Shown here: in pieces, positions 1-9,080 of the stretch | Numbering within the stretch: the first letter of the stretch is position 1 | Layout: every line of letters begins with the position of its first letter | Source: Megalonaias nervosa | Lineage: Eukaryota; Mollusca; Bivalvia; Unionida; Unionidae | DNA: 64,000 bases | Assembly: GCA_016617855.1 (NCBI GenBank) | Contig: JAECUM010010941.1 | Coordinates: forward strand, 20,034 to 84,033 | Direction: 5' to 3' | Position numbers and translations under genes: made by a program | Notes under the pieces: model-generated | What the model saw: the letters and a program-made list of their open reading frames with translations, nothing else | Told to the model about the DNA's origin: nothing | Databases searched by the model: none

Positions 1-389
1 GTGAAACTGTAAAATAAATTTTAAAAAATTAAATTTAGGCTGGGACATCTGTCGGATAAACATAATACAATAATAACCACAAGCTGATGTTCCAACCGGC
101 TGTAGTTGATTAGACGAGTAATTTGTCATCCCATACCTTTTTAAAATATATTTTTTATAAGATCACTCGGAGAAAGTCCGAACGAATCAAAATAATTATT
201 GCTATTGACTGCAACCCAATGAGTGCCGGATCCATTGTTGAAGTTTTGTATATTTACAACACACGAACTACCTGCTGGTACATTATCTAATTCGTCTTTG
301 GAATATACTCCACGAAATCCGACAATGTCATTCAATCTCGACATAATTTCGAAATTACTCAACGGCGGTGAGTTCGTCACCGGCGTCAA
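1..389 (-). pseudogene. Adenovirus-type cysteine protease (element A), partial
   Basis: This is a maturation protease of the adenain (C5) type, which in this family cleaves capsid and core precursors during assembly. The N-terminal half contains GTHWVAV, with the catalytic His and following Trp, and then YFDSFG. The catalytic Cys lies in the second half, in ACGYYC (about 60-80), and that half runs off the left window edge. The two halves are in different frames, with a break near 140. The start is uncertain because the ATG at 389 lies within a region that overlaps the pX-like gene; an internal Met near 344 fits the element B copy better. It is the ortholog of 43,077-43,480. Confidence 0.85.
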
Positions 390-565
390 CGGCGCCTGGT
401 GCCTGGTAGAGTCAAGCCACTCCCTATCCCTAGCAGGTTTGGAATTAGACTGCCTGCTAACCTCGCTAGCAGCGGAGCGAAAGGAATAATTCCTCCTTGT
501 TTTGTTTTTCTTGGCGACTTCTTTTTTCTAGATTTCTTCGCTGGCGATTTCTTTTTAGCTGGCAT
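386..565 (-). CDS. Small basic pX-like core protein (element A)
   Basis: This open frame of 59 residues has an N-terminal half that is almost all Lys, Arg, Ser, Ala and Pro (MPAKKKSPAKKSRKKK...). A Gly-Gly and a short hydrophobic stretch (GGIIPFAPLLARLAGSLIP) follow, then a short tail ending in RRR. This layout, a basic DNA-binding head plus a GG-hydrophobic segment, is that of the adenovirus pX core precursor and of the PX proteins reported in adintoviruses. It probably binds packaged DNA. The ATG at 565 is chosen because the basic stretch begins there. The element B counterpart is at 43,486-43,673. The assignment rests on composition and position, not on close sequence identity. Confidence 0.6.
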   Translation of the reverse strand: MPAKKKSPAKKSRKKKSPRKTKQGGIIPFAPLLARLAGSLIPNLLGIGSGLTLPGTRRR

Positions 566-589
566 TATGTTGTTTATTGTTATATAAAA

Positions 590-934
590 TTTGTTTGATT
601 CCATCGCCGGATACTCCTTTTCTAGTTGCTCCAGATACTGCCACTGACGCTGCAACTAGTCCCAGTGTTCCTAACACAGCAGAATCTTTGGTAAAATTAC
701 AGGAAATGCTGGTCCAAAAAATCGGCCTTGTTTTGCCATAAATTTTACTTGTGCAACGGATAACGTAAGAATGAACGTTTTTCCCTGATCTAGCTTTTTG
801 ATTTGTTTCTGGGTTAACATTACTTTTACTGCGGACGCCCCGTCTTTGGGGATATGTTTGGCGACAGCCGCTGTTAATTTTTTAATTTGGCCTGGCGTTA
901 GGTATATTTCTCTGGTTGTGTATTCCATTTTCAT
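590..934 (-). pseudogene. pVI-like minor virion protein (element A), frameshifted
   Basis: The N-terminal 80 residues contain a short internal repeat built on a Leu-Thr-x-x-Gln pattern (YLTPGQIKKLTAA and VMLTQKQIKKLDQG), then QGRFFGPA. After a frameshift near 670 the frame continues with an Ala/Gly/Val-rich amphipathic segment ending near 590. Element B keeps the same protein intact over 149 codons (43,687-44,133). Its place between pX-like and MCP, and its hydrophobic C-terminal part, suggest a membrane-active or cementing minor capsid protein like pVI. That role is inference; the family itself is not one I can name with certainty. Confidence 0.55.
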
Positions 935-2361
935 TTTATACTTCTTTGTTAGATTATACTTGGACAGTCATCCGGCCTTTTACGGAGTCGATGGTCACGA
1001 ATCTATCACTGACAATTAGTGCATATACGTTATACTGTTCGACTGGCAGTACGCCAAGCGTCCAAGTGACCTCAGCATCAACAGTCGATCCAATACCTCG
1101 TTCGGGATGCTTTGATATGTCAAAATAGAAAGTTGGGTATAAAGACCTAAATTCTAATACACTTATTTCGCTTCCACTAGCAGCGTCCTAATATTTTTGC
1201 ATAGCCTCCATAAGATACATGTACGACCGAGATATGTTTCTTGTTGCATCGTCAGCAAAATTGCATTCGATTGCACGTTCGGGATATTGTTTAGAATTTA
1301 CTCGTACAAATATTCGTCTAACATCAGGGTTATCAAATACAGAGTTGTTCATTTCTTGACCATTACGACGTGCCTATCGTTGAAATACAACAAACAAGTG
1401 TCGCGGTAATTGTACGCTTAGCGTAGTGGTAACACGCCAGGTGTAATCAGTTGCGTTAGGAATTGCTGTTTGATAAATTCTGTTTTGCTGAAAATATATT
1501 TTTTTCGTGTAAGCGGTCAATAATGATTCGAGTTCCATTGTTTTAGCTACAGATGGGACAACTCGTGGCATCCACAGCGCTAATCTTGTAATAGCAAACT
1601 GTCCTTCAGCTACTCCATCAGCGTTTATTATACAATCGTTTTGATCAGCTCGATCTAAAATAAGTGTATGTTTTATCCCGCGAAAATCTTTGTTATACTC
1701 GCGGCAGAATCCAAATATTGTGCTTAACGGAAGCATCATCGTTATTTGGCGAGAATCTGCAGCAAATGTTTTCGTTTGCCATATCCCTCGTTGTCGTCAT
1801 GGCGTCGTAATCTTGTAGCAGCTAATTTTATTGCGTCTCCAATATCAGCCACTGCATTACTAGCGGGATAAGCGATTAGATTATTATTGTCTGGAATAGG
1901 ATTACCAGCACCAGTACGAAATTCGCTTGAAAAAGCTGTCCCAAGTGAGGTATCTTTAAACCACATTATATTTGTGGCTATTGATCTTGAATAATCATCG
2001 CTGAACGAGACGATGTTAGTATTGTACTTGCTATGGGAAAGTGCATTGAAATATCTTCCACAGACTGATTGGCCATTTGGTACCGTGCACTTTTAAACAA
2101 GCTCCAACCGTTATTGACAAGTGCTATTTCTGCACCAGCTGCAATATCACCGCCTATCGCAGTTAGTAATTGACCACGCACTTTTAACACCGCCTTGTGT
2201 CGTAATAGAAACACATCCTCGTCTCGCGTGTTAAAAGTTTTGTTACCAGCTTTATTTGGTTCATTTGAGTTTTCGTCAAGATACTCAACATATTCGAATT
2301 CTGTTACTGTGTCGTCGGTATCATGATCTCCGTTAAGATCGAGATAATTTTTAACAGACAT
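935..2361 (-). pseudogene. MCP: Double jelly-roll major capsid protein (element A)
   Basis: This is the hexon-like major capsid protein of the Polinton. The start at 2,361 (MSVKNYLDLNGD) opens the N-terminal part, with the segment ending SLFKSARYQMANQ. A second frame covers 1,742-1,966 and a third 1,374-1,739, which includes MMLPLSTIFGFCREYN and the LWMPRV block. Further C-terminal coding is visible down to about 935 in broken frames. Three or more frameshifts separate the parts. Each segment aligns with the better preserved element B gene at 44,096-45,603. In this family the protein forms pseudo-hexameric capsomers. Compared with B, the middle region is shorter here. Confidence 0.8.
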
Positions 2362-2395
2362 TATTTATTCTATAATCCACACAAAATTTAAGTAA

Positions 2396-2800
2396 CTAAA
2401 AATCAGCATTAGTTATTCTTGTTTTCTTTACTAACTTACGGACCACCTCTTCACGACGTGGTGACAGTAATTCTTTTGTTGTAGCTATCATAGCTCGTTC
2501 TGTTTCTGATGTTGGTACAATATCTGATATTGCTCGTTTTATTTCTGCGGTTGGCGGTGGACCTTTAATTTTATCAGCAATCTTTTCTCCTACTGTGGTG
2601 CCTGCCGCAGATGCGGTTACCGTCACAAAGCTTTACCTGCATCAAGTGCAATCGGTGCTACTTAACGCGCACATCTAGGGATATTCTCGATCACCTTTGT
2701 AAATATATTTCCAAAAAATCCACCTACAATTTTTCTTCGATAAACTTTTTTTGTCTCATCGTTGTTATTAAATTAGGTTTACAAAATTTACGCCGACAAC
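2396..2800 (-). pseudogene. Small hypothetical protein between MCP and penton (element A)
   Basis: The clear part is 76 codons, with a recognisable block PTSETERAMIATTKELLSPR and a basic C-terminal end. A matching gene lies at the same place in element B (45,613-45,960) and shares the pattern P-T-x-E-T-x-R-A-M-I-x-T-T-K. The upstream half (about 2,630-2,800) is in another frame, with a break near 2,630. No domain is recognised. Conservation between two diverged elements, including the position, argues that it was a real gene. A minor structural or scaffold role is possible but not shown. Confidence 0.5.
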
Positions 2801-2819
2801 TACGAGGTCCATAGCGAAG

Positions 2820-3550
2820 CTATTGCGCGCGTAGGTGTAAATAATACGTGACAATTTCGTTGTTAAGATCTATTTGTTGTCCTGATTGATGTGTTAGTTG
2901 CATACTTATATCCGTGATCTGGTTTTCAGGTGTAATCGGATAGGATATTATTTGTCGAGGAGTAATTTGCATCAGTGAACCAGGCGGAACATCTGGCGAA
3001 AAACTATAGATTGTTTGCCGCGACTTCCCTTGGTTGAGAAAGACCCTAATGCAATAGAACAATTGATTAAAATTTTATTTACTTCTTTTATGTTAACTGG
3101 AAAATCTCTGTCATATGATATACTTTCTTTGCAACACTGCCATACTGTCGACGATTAAATCCTAGCAAATATGCGATACTAGTCGCTGGTGAAAAATCGA
3201 TTATCAAATTATTTTTTAATGTGATTCTGGCTCGTAGCGTATTATAATTTGGAGCTTAATTCAAAATTGTCTGCGGCAGTGCCGATTAGTTCTCTTATTG
3301 TTTTGTTGAGATCAATTACATTATACGCCCCCTGTGGTATTTTGACTGATACCCAAGCACCAGAATTAAATGTAAAGTCGTCATTGACGTTTCTTTTTAC
3401 ATTTGCCATGGAATGCCATACCGCAGCGGAAGTCAATCCGATTTCGTACTGGCTATCAGGATCTAGTATTATTGGCGGATTATAGTAGACAGAAGAGTTT
3501 GCGCTGTTTCTTGTTTTTTGTGACGAGTCAAGTAATAGTGTTGTTGACAT
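2820..3550 (-). pseudogene. Penton-like single jelly-roll minor capsid protein (element A)
   Basis: The start at 3,550 (MSTTLLLDSSQK) leads into a segment typical of Polinton minor capsid proteins: NPPIILDPDSQYEIGLTSA, then an IPQGAYNVIDLNKTIREL block. The frame breaks near 3,242. C-terminal coding resumes at 2,820-3,062, ending in NNEIVTYYLHLRAQ. In Polintons this protein fills the five-fold vertices. The start codon lies directly after the stop of the upstream gene, in the sequence TTATATAAATG, which may double as a promoter. The ortholog is 45,953-46,710. Confidence 0.75.
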
Positions 3551-4531
3551 TTATATAAGATCGTTATGTATAATTTCATACTCGTCTGCTGTCAGTAATT
3601 TACTCGATCTAAGATTATCTAATATATCAACATTTTCATTGTCGATTTCTGGACTTGTATTACCCGGTTCTTTTGATGATACTAACAAGATAAGTCTGTC
3701 AACCAGTTCGGTGTTTGATGTAAAAATTTTAACACCAAAACCGAGTCTTTGATCAACTTCATTTTTGTTACGTTTTCTTTCAATTCCTCTAAGCACGGCG
3801 TAAAAGCTGATTTTATAAAGGTCTTTACGACGTCGATATTGTTTTTCAGTATCAAGTACAACTGATGCAATTACTCCATTACGCATTTTACAAAAATTTT
3901 TCAACAAATACGGATCTTCAGGATCGTATCTTAAAATTTTTATACGCTTCGTTTCCTTCTCCAATAATAAATTCTAATACCTTAGTAAATTTTGTATAAT
4001 CATCCTCTATCCATTTTCTTATGTTTTGAATATCATCATCAATCTTTAAACTTTTCACATGAAACTCGATAAAATCTTCAAATTCAATATCAGTAATATA
4101 TTCCTTCGCCATACTTGTCAATTTGTCAAAATATTTTTTCGCAATTATTTCAGCAAATTCTCTCACACGTTCAGCAGGTACATTAACATCTTTTTGTCTT
4201 TTAAAGCAATAAGTTACCTCTTGTATTTTACTTTTTTCTTCCACTGTTTCAGCAATTGTTTTTAACTGTTTCCTCCGCCTATGCTTCTTGTTGTTCTTTT
4301 AACTGCCCTAACAAACCTTTTTCTTGTACTTCTTTTAGTTCCTCTGGAGATAGTGCTGATATTTCTGGTTGTTTGCCAAGTACTGCTTCGGTAACAGGTT
4401 TAAAATATTCGGTGGTTTTTGTCTTCTTCAGCAAGTTGTCCTCGACGTTCCTCTTCCACTTTTTTCTTTAAAGCAGCTCGAGTTTCAATAAATTTCTTTA
4501 GTAAATCCATTTTTTGTTGATGTTTTTCCAT
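3551..4531 (-). pseudogene. Charged coiled-coil protein (element A)
   Basis: The gene begins at 4,531 with a Lys/Glu/Gln-rich helical stretch, continues in a second frame at 3,918-4,244 and ends at 3,551 in a third frame (YEIIHNDLI). The last 60 residues, rich in Leu, Asp and Glu, match the end of the element B gene (46,711-48,207). The copy here has one version of the R-N-G-V-I-A-S module that is present twice in B. No enzyme motif is visible. Placed between penton and ATPase, it may be a scaffold or internal virion protein. That is inference only. Confidence 0.5.
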
Positions 4532-4563
4532 TGTTTATTTTTTATACGCGATATAAAATTCAT

Positions 4564-5233
4564 CTACAAAAATGTGTCGATACAACAACGAAACATTATA
4601 CCTGGATCACGTACTAGTTTATCAAACAAAAAGAAATTGTATTTGTCTTTGGTTACTTGATGATATAGTTCAATAAATGTATCTTTTGTTACATCACCAT
4701 ATTGCTCGTTTGCAATATTTCTCGCATCAACATTAGCCCTGGAAACAATATAAAACATCCCGTATTTCGCCTAATAAATCTGTCAACGTTATAAAAACCT
4801 TGCGCGAGATAAATCAAATTACATTTTGTTTTACGCGATAAGGAAAAAATACGACTTAATCTTATTCATCTCCTCGTTGTTTAGCGGAATATCGTCAAAT
4901 ACAATTATTTTATGCTCGGACGAATCAAGTTCGCTGACGGATTAATTCCTCTGGTTGTTGTATTAAAAATATATCGACGCCAGCGCCAAGCTCATCACGA
5001 AGTTTATCGTTGTATTCGCGCAATAACTCGTATTTGTCTTGTTGCGGATTAATTGTGTAAATATATACCTTATCGTAATTAAAGTTATCGTTAAGTAAGA
5101 GATTTAGCAAAAGATTTGTTTTACCAGAGCCTGTACGACCAACAATACGATAATGACAATCTGGAAGTTCGTTGATGTGTTTATGTTTGATTAATCGTTC
5201 GGTGTCAAAATTTAATATCGTTGACTTCGCCAT
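4564..5233 (-). pseudogene. DNA-packaging ATPase, FtsK/HerA type (element A)
   Basis: The start at 5,233 (MAKSTILNFDTERLIKHKH) is followed by a clear Walker A motif, GRTGSGKT, at about residues 32-39. A Walker B-like stretch (KIIVFDD) is visible downstream near 4,895-4,915 in a different frame. The third part (4,564-4,758) contains a C-terminal region conserved in element B. The family pumps DNA into preformed capsids. Two frameshifts (near 4,925 and 4,760) break the gene. It is divergent from the fibre gene, with only 38 bp between start codons, so both promoters must lie within that AT-rich gap or within the flanking genes. Confidence 0.85.
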
Positions 5234-5271
5234 TATTGTTATACAATTTTATGTTATATAATTTACATAAT

Positions 5272-6540
5272 ATGGCTTATTACACAAAGTTTGGAACAGC
5301 ACTTACAGGATATGTTTCCGCTGACGAACCAGGAATAACTGATACGTCATCGCTAGTCAAAAAAACCGGCGACACAATGAGAGGAAACCTATTTATGTCA
5401 AATCAACGAGTTCTAGGTTTAGAAACAAATTATCCGCCAATAAATGTTGTTGATACACAATCTGTTAGTTATGCACAACTAAAATCTGTTGACGGTAACA
5501 AAGTATCACTGACAGGAGGAACTTTAAGCATAAACTTAGATATGTCAGGGAAAAAAATAATAAATTTAGAAACCGCGTATCAGCCAAGAAACTTAAATCA
5601 AACCCAAGCGGTAAGTTATTTACAGTTGAAGTATGTTGATGATAATAAGCTTGATAAAACCGGTAGAACTGTTACGGGTATATATTAACATGTCAAGTAA
5701 AACAATTATTGGGTTGGAAGCCAAGCACCCACTAGCAAATGGTGATAGCACACAAGCGGTGAGTTATACGCAACTAAAATCTGTTGACGATAATAAACTT
5801 AACAAGGCCGGCGACACAATGACAGGTAACCTTGTAATGAACAATAACTCAAAAATAACTGGATTACCGACTACTTCACCACCAGCTAATGAGACTGATG
5901 CCATTAGTTTTGCTCAGTTAAGAGAAGCACTTGTTCCGTATTTAAGATAATCCGGTGGACGAATGTCAGGCAATATAAATATGAGAAACAACAAAATAAC
6001 TACGACATATGTTCCAGTTGACCATAATGATCTAACGAACAAAGCGTACATTGACAGTATGTTTAGTAGTGGTATAAAACGAACCAAAAACAATGTTGGG
6101 TATATTCCAACACGTTTTAAGGCAGCTTATAACAGAGTTGGGTTTGAGGTAAGTGCATCATCATATTATCCTGAAAATTATCCTTATCACGCTTTCTCTG
6201 ATAGACATGAATGGACTACTAACGGAGAAGTTGAAAATTTTTGGATTAAAATTAAATGTCCCATTGCAGTACTACTTGGCAATTTCATTTGCGAGGTAGA
6301 TTAAACTCTAGTGTTGGTCGAATTTATAATTGGCAATTGGAAGGATCAAACGATGATACCGACTGGGTAATATTATATAGCACAACAGACATTTATATTT
6401 CAACAACACAATATTTTACGATTCCGACAGAAAATACTGTCAACAAGTACTTGTATTTCCGAGTTTGTGTTATCGCTGCTGAACGTCGGTTTCCAGGACT
6501 GACAGCATTTCAAATATACACACTTGATGATCAGATTTAA
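5272..6540 (+). pseudogene. Repeat-built fibre protein with discoidin-like tip (element A)
   Basis: The protein opens with MAYYTKFGTAL. Several shaft repeats of about 50 residues follow, each carrying GDTMxGNL, a GLET-YPP type turn and TQAVSYAQLKSVD. The last shaft unit (MSGNINMRNNKITTTYVP plus NKAYIDS) resembles phage tail-fibre and baculovirus-type fibre repeats. The C-terminal 120 residues include NFWIKIKCP, NWQLEGSNDDTDW and YLYFRV, which fit a discoidin (F5/8 type C) or galactose-binding-like fold. It is probably the attachment fibre, with the tip binding a host glycan or receptor. The gene is broken near 5,680, 5,950 and 6,300. The start is chosen from the matching element B start at 48,934. 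Confidence 0.75.
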
Positions 6541-6560
6541 TCTAACGTTGTAAAATAAAT

Positions 6561-7867
6561 ATCACAAATACTCACATTCATTACGAGAGAATGTTATGAT
6601 AATATTTTTAACCCTAAAATAGATGCTGGGGATAAATCACTATCAGCACGTGTGATAAAAACAAGGAAAAAATTTTAAATTCCAATGATAAACTCTTGAT
6701 TATCAGAAGACGAAAATATTTTTATTCTCGTTATGCATATGCGAGGACCACAACAACTTAAAGCAATAAGAGACTTTGATATTATAAGCAGTTACTGTCA
6801 TCCTGATGATTGTATAGAAGAAAATAAACAAATTGAAATCCTGCTAGAAAAATATTGCTCGAGCTTAATCTTGAAAATCTAGATTTGATTATAAAAACAA
6901 ACTTAATTAAAAAAAACAAAAAACGAGCTGATGGTGAAAGAGTAGATTTAAAAGAACGAGTAAACAATATCCACGATGACCTCGACAAACTAGCGGAATC
7001 TAAGATAATAGGAATAAAAAGGAACAAGAAGTTATACAATAGTTTTTCAAAACGAAATTTTTTTTAAACATCTCGGCATGTACTACCACGTCAAGGAAAC
7101 CCTAGTTAAAGTTGTTAGTATGACAGTGGATACGGAGTTAATTATAAAAGCATACTCAAACGCGCTTCTACCAATGATGCGTAAAAAAAACCCAGAATTT
7201 AATCCCATTATTGTTCACAAATCTCTAGCGATAATCAAAGATTTTGACAATGAAATTAGTTATCTCAGCGATGATGAGCGAGAAAAGTTTTTTTGAGGAA
7301 GTCAATCGAACAACATTTGGTGTAGGAATTGGTTCTTATTACGACATAGGTGAAGAACATGATGTTCCACTTCCATCACTCCAAAGCTCTAGACAATTAT
7401 CATTGCGAAATTATTACAATGAAATTGAGAAAATGTTCACAAAACAATACGAAAAATTATGGCTTAAAGTAAATACTTTTGCTCAAATTACCTTCCTTGG
7501 ACGAAAATCACTCCAAAAATTAATGCTGATAAATTTCGTAGTCGCATATGCAATTATCAGACAATATCTTGTCATCAAAAATTTTACATTGAATCAAATA
7601 AGCTTGGTACTTGGGTTTATTGATGAAACAGAAAGAGAATACGGTAACTTGGTGAATGAAACAGATTTTTATGAACCTGAAGTAGAAAACACGTGTGATT
7701 CCTACAGTTGGTTAAAGAAAAATGAGGTATTGACAGGTGAACTATATAAGAATACTTCGTCAGATGTTTATGACAAGTACAGAGATTTTATATCTGATCC
7801 TAACAATAATACGTTTCGTGAATTTCTTGATTCAATTGTTGGTGCTAGAGTTTTTAATATTGTATAA
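6561..7867 (+). pseudogene. Helical hypothetical protein downstream of fibre (element A)
   Basis: The coding region runs through frames at about 6,561-6,860, 6,855-7,067, 7,078-7,296 and 7,244-7,867. The protein is almost entirely helical and charged, with conserved blocks RSSRQLSLRNYYNE-type and LGFIDETEREYGNLVNETDF. Element B has the same gene at 50,205-51,503. The initiator in B is ATG, but the corresponding codon here is ATC (6,561), so this copy seems to have lost its start. I do not recognise the family. Position between the fibre and a membrane protein suggests a virion or assembly role, which is a guess. Confidence 0.5.
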
Positions 7868-7890
7868 AAATTGTAAGCAAATATTGTATA

Positions 7891-8365
7891 ATGAAAAAAC
7901 AGATCATCGATTTCAATCATATTTCTGAGGAAATTCCAAAACAAGATGTTGACGCTCTAATGCAATATTACAGATATTATCATAAAAACCTTTGGTGTGT
8001 AAAACAATGTTACAAGTATTACAGTAGAATACTTCGAGTAATATCATATTTACCATTGCTGATGACAAGCTCTGGTATAATTTCAAGTGGAGCATCATTA
8101 AATCCGTAATATCAGGTGTTGGTGTTTCTCTTTCAATGGCTTGTAAAAAAATTGAGCCTCGACTTGAGACCCCAAAAAATGCTTGTAAAATAGTAGTATC
8201 ACTTATAAAAAATTACTTGATCAGATAAGATCTTATTTGCGAGGAGTAGAATATGATATGGGCGATTTAATACGAGAGTTCCGTATTATTGACAGTATGT
8301 TAACAGATATTCTGCCAGTGAGAGTTAGCAAGTACGAAAATAATTATCATAAAACATGGCTGTAA
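7891..8365 (+). pseudogene. Two-transmembrane-segment protein (element A)
   Basis: The start at 7,891 (MKKQIIDFNHISEEIPKQD) leads to a Tyr/Cys-rich stretch (LWCVKQCYKYYSRIL) and then a hydrophobic hairpin: VISYLPLLMTSSGIISSGAS, a short loop and a second hydrophobic segment. A frameshift or small deletion near 8,107 breaks the second segment. A C-terminal helical part ends at about 8,365. The intact version in element B (51,515-52,057) has 180 residues. It is likely an integral membrane protein, perhaps of an internal envelope or for host-membrane interaction. No known family is recognised. Confidence 0.6.
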
Positions 8366-8382
8366 ACGTCGTTTCTAGATTA

Positions 8383-8497
8383 GAGACCTTTATTTTGTCA
8401 CGTGAAAGTCATCATCGGAGCTGAATAAAATGTCAACATAGATGTGTTTTGGAGGGGGAAGGGGGTCTCTGAGCTAAAAACCTGGTTTTACTTTACT
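8383..8497. repeat. Terminal unit of element A (outer end of right TIR)
   Basis: The unit begins GTTTCTAGATTAGAGACC and ends with a G-rich stretch, GTCTCTGAGC and TTTACT. It shares AATGTCAACATAGA and the purine-rich end with the TIR of element B, and CACGTG near 8,400 with that TIR. A near-direct repeat of the unit occurs at 8,932-9,080. The left part is roughly the inverse complement of the right part, so the unit is palindromic. The element A terminus is placed at 8,497 because the outward end read on the minus strand starts AGTAAAG, like other AG-starting termini here. Either 8,497 or 9,080 could be the true end. Confidence 0.6.
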
Positions 8498-8887
8498 GAA
8501 GAGGGGATCCTGTGGAATGGTAGACCGACCATTATTGCTGATGTTTATTTTTATTAGCAGATGTATATGAGCTAGAAATATCGTTATCAAAAGTACATCA
8601 ACCATATTATCAATAAATAATATTGAATCAGTTGTCCATCCTATTATTCGCTCATCGTCTTCGTCAGCAAACAGCCATACTGATCCGTACTTGCTCGATA
8701 AATGATAACTAACTTTTTTAATACAATCGCTTATTATATTAGGTTTTATACCAGTCTGCCTCGAAGCTGATTTAATGGAATTAAATCGTTTAAAAAATCT
8801 GTTAGTTGGATTAAATCCAACAATTTTTATTGACATTGTCTCAAACCCCATATTATATAATATTTCCAATCTCTGATATAATTTCAT
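8474..8887 (-). pseudogene. NUMOD1-type DNA-binding fragment of an HNH homing endonuclease
   Basis: The frame of 137 codons carries, at residues about 20-75, the pattern F-x-S-I-x-x-A-x-x-x-x-G-I followed by I-x-x-C-I and a Trp end (SIKSASRQTGIKPNIISDCI). This is the NUMOD1 helix-turn-helix repeat that sits C-terminal to HNH nuclease cores in homing endonucleases. No HNH core is visible upstream. The end of the frame reads into the terminal unit of element A, so the C-terminal 50 residues are not native. It lies between two Polinton terminal units. It may be a remnant of an HNH gene like the one at 40,227-41,038. Confidence 0.6.
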
Positions 8888-8913
8888 CTAGCATTGATAA
8901 ATAAATTGATTAT

Positions 8914-9080
8914 AGTAATAAAGGAATATAAGTGTTTCTAGATCAGAGATCCCCTTACCCCGACAAAACATATTTTGTCATATGAAAGTCATCATCGGAG
9001 CTGAAGAAAATGTCAACATTGATGTGTTTTGGATGGGGAAGGAGGGTCTCTGAGCGAGAAACCTTATATTCTTTACTACT
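8914..9080. repeat. Palindromic Polinton-terminus-derived mini-element (about 167 bp)
   Basis: The left end AGTAATAAAGGAATATAAGT and the inverted right end (ACTTATATTCCTTTATTACT-like, ending TTTACTACT) are near matches. Both resemble the element B terminus AGTAGTAGATAAAAATAG. Inside are inverted arms with GTTTCTAGATCAGAGA and TCTCTGAGCGAGAAAC around a 35-bp centre. The 6-bp flanks (GATTAT and GAAACG) do not match, so there is no target duplication. It looks like two termini brought together by deletion or head-to-head recombination, or a MITE-like derivative. Confidence 0.55.

Larger units (their letters stand above)
1..8497. mobile_element. Polinton/Maverick element A, right part
   Basis: This is the right-hand part of a virus-like Polinton. 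It enters the window inside the protease gene and ends at about 8,497. From left to right, minus-strand genes are protease, pX-like, pVI-like, MCP, a small protein, penton, a coiled-coil protein and ATPase. Plus-strand genes are fibre, a helical protein and a two-TM protein. The order and the sequences match element B (36,149-52,394) gene by gene, which gives strong support. The polymerase and integrase would lie to the left, outside the window. Its outer end resembles the element B terminus (AATGTCAACATAGA followed by a G/A-rich block) and ends in TTTACT. Most genes are broken by frameshifts. Confidence 0.9.

Noticed and set aside
5272..6540. Integrated phage tail-fibre gene
   Set aside because: The repeats look phage-like, but the gene is conserved at the same place in two animal Polintons next to the packaging ATPase.
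1..8497. A and B as two ends of one larger element
   Set aside because: B has its own TIRs and target duplication, and C lies between them with its own ends.
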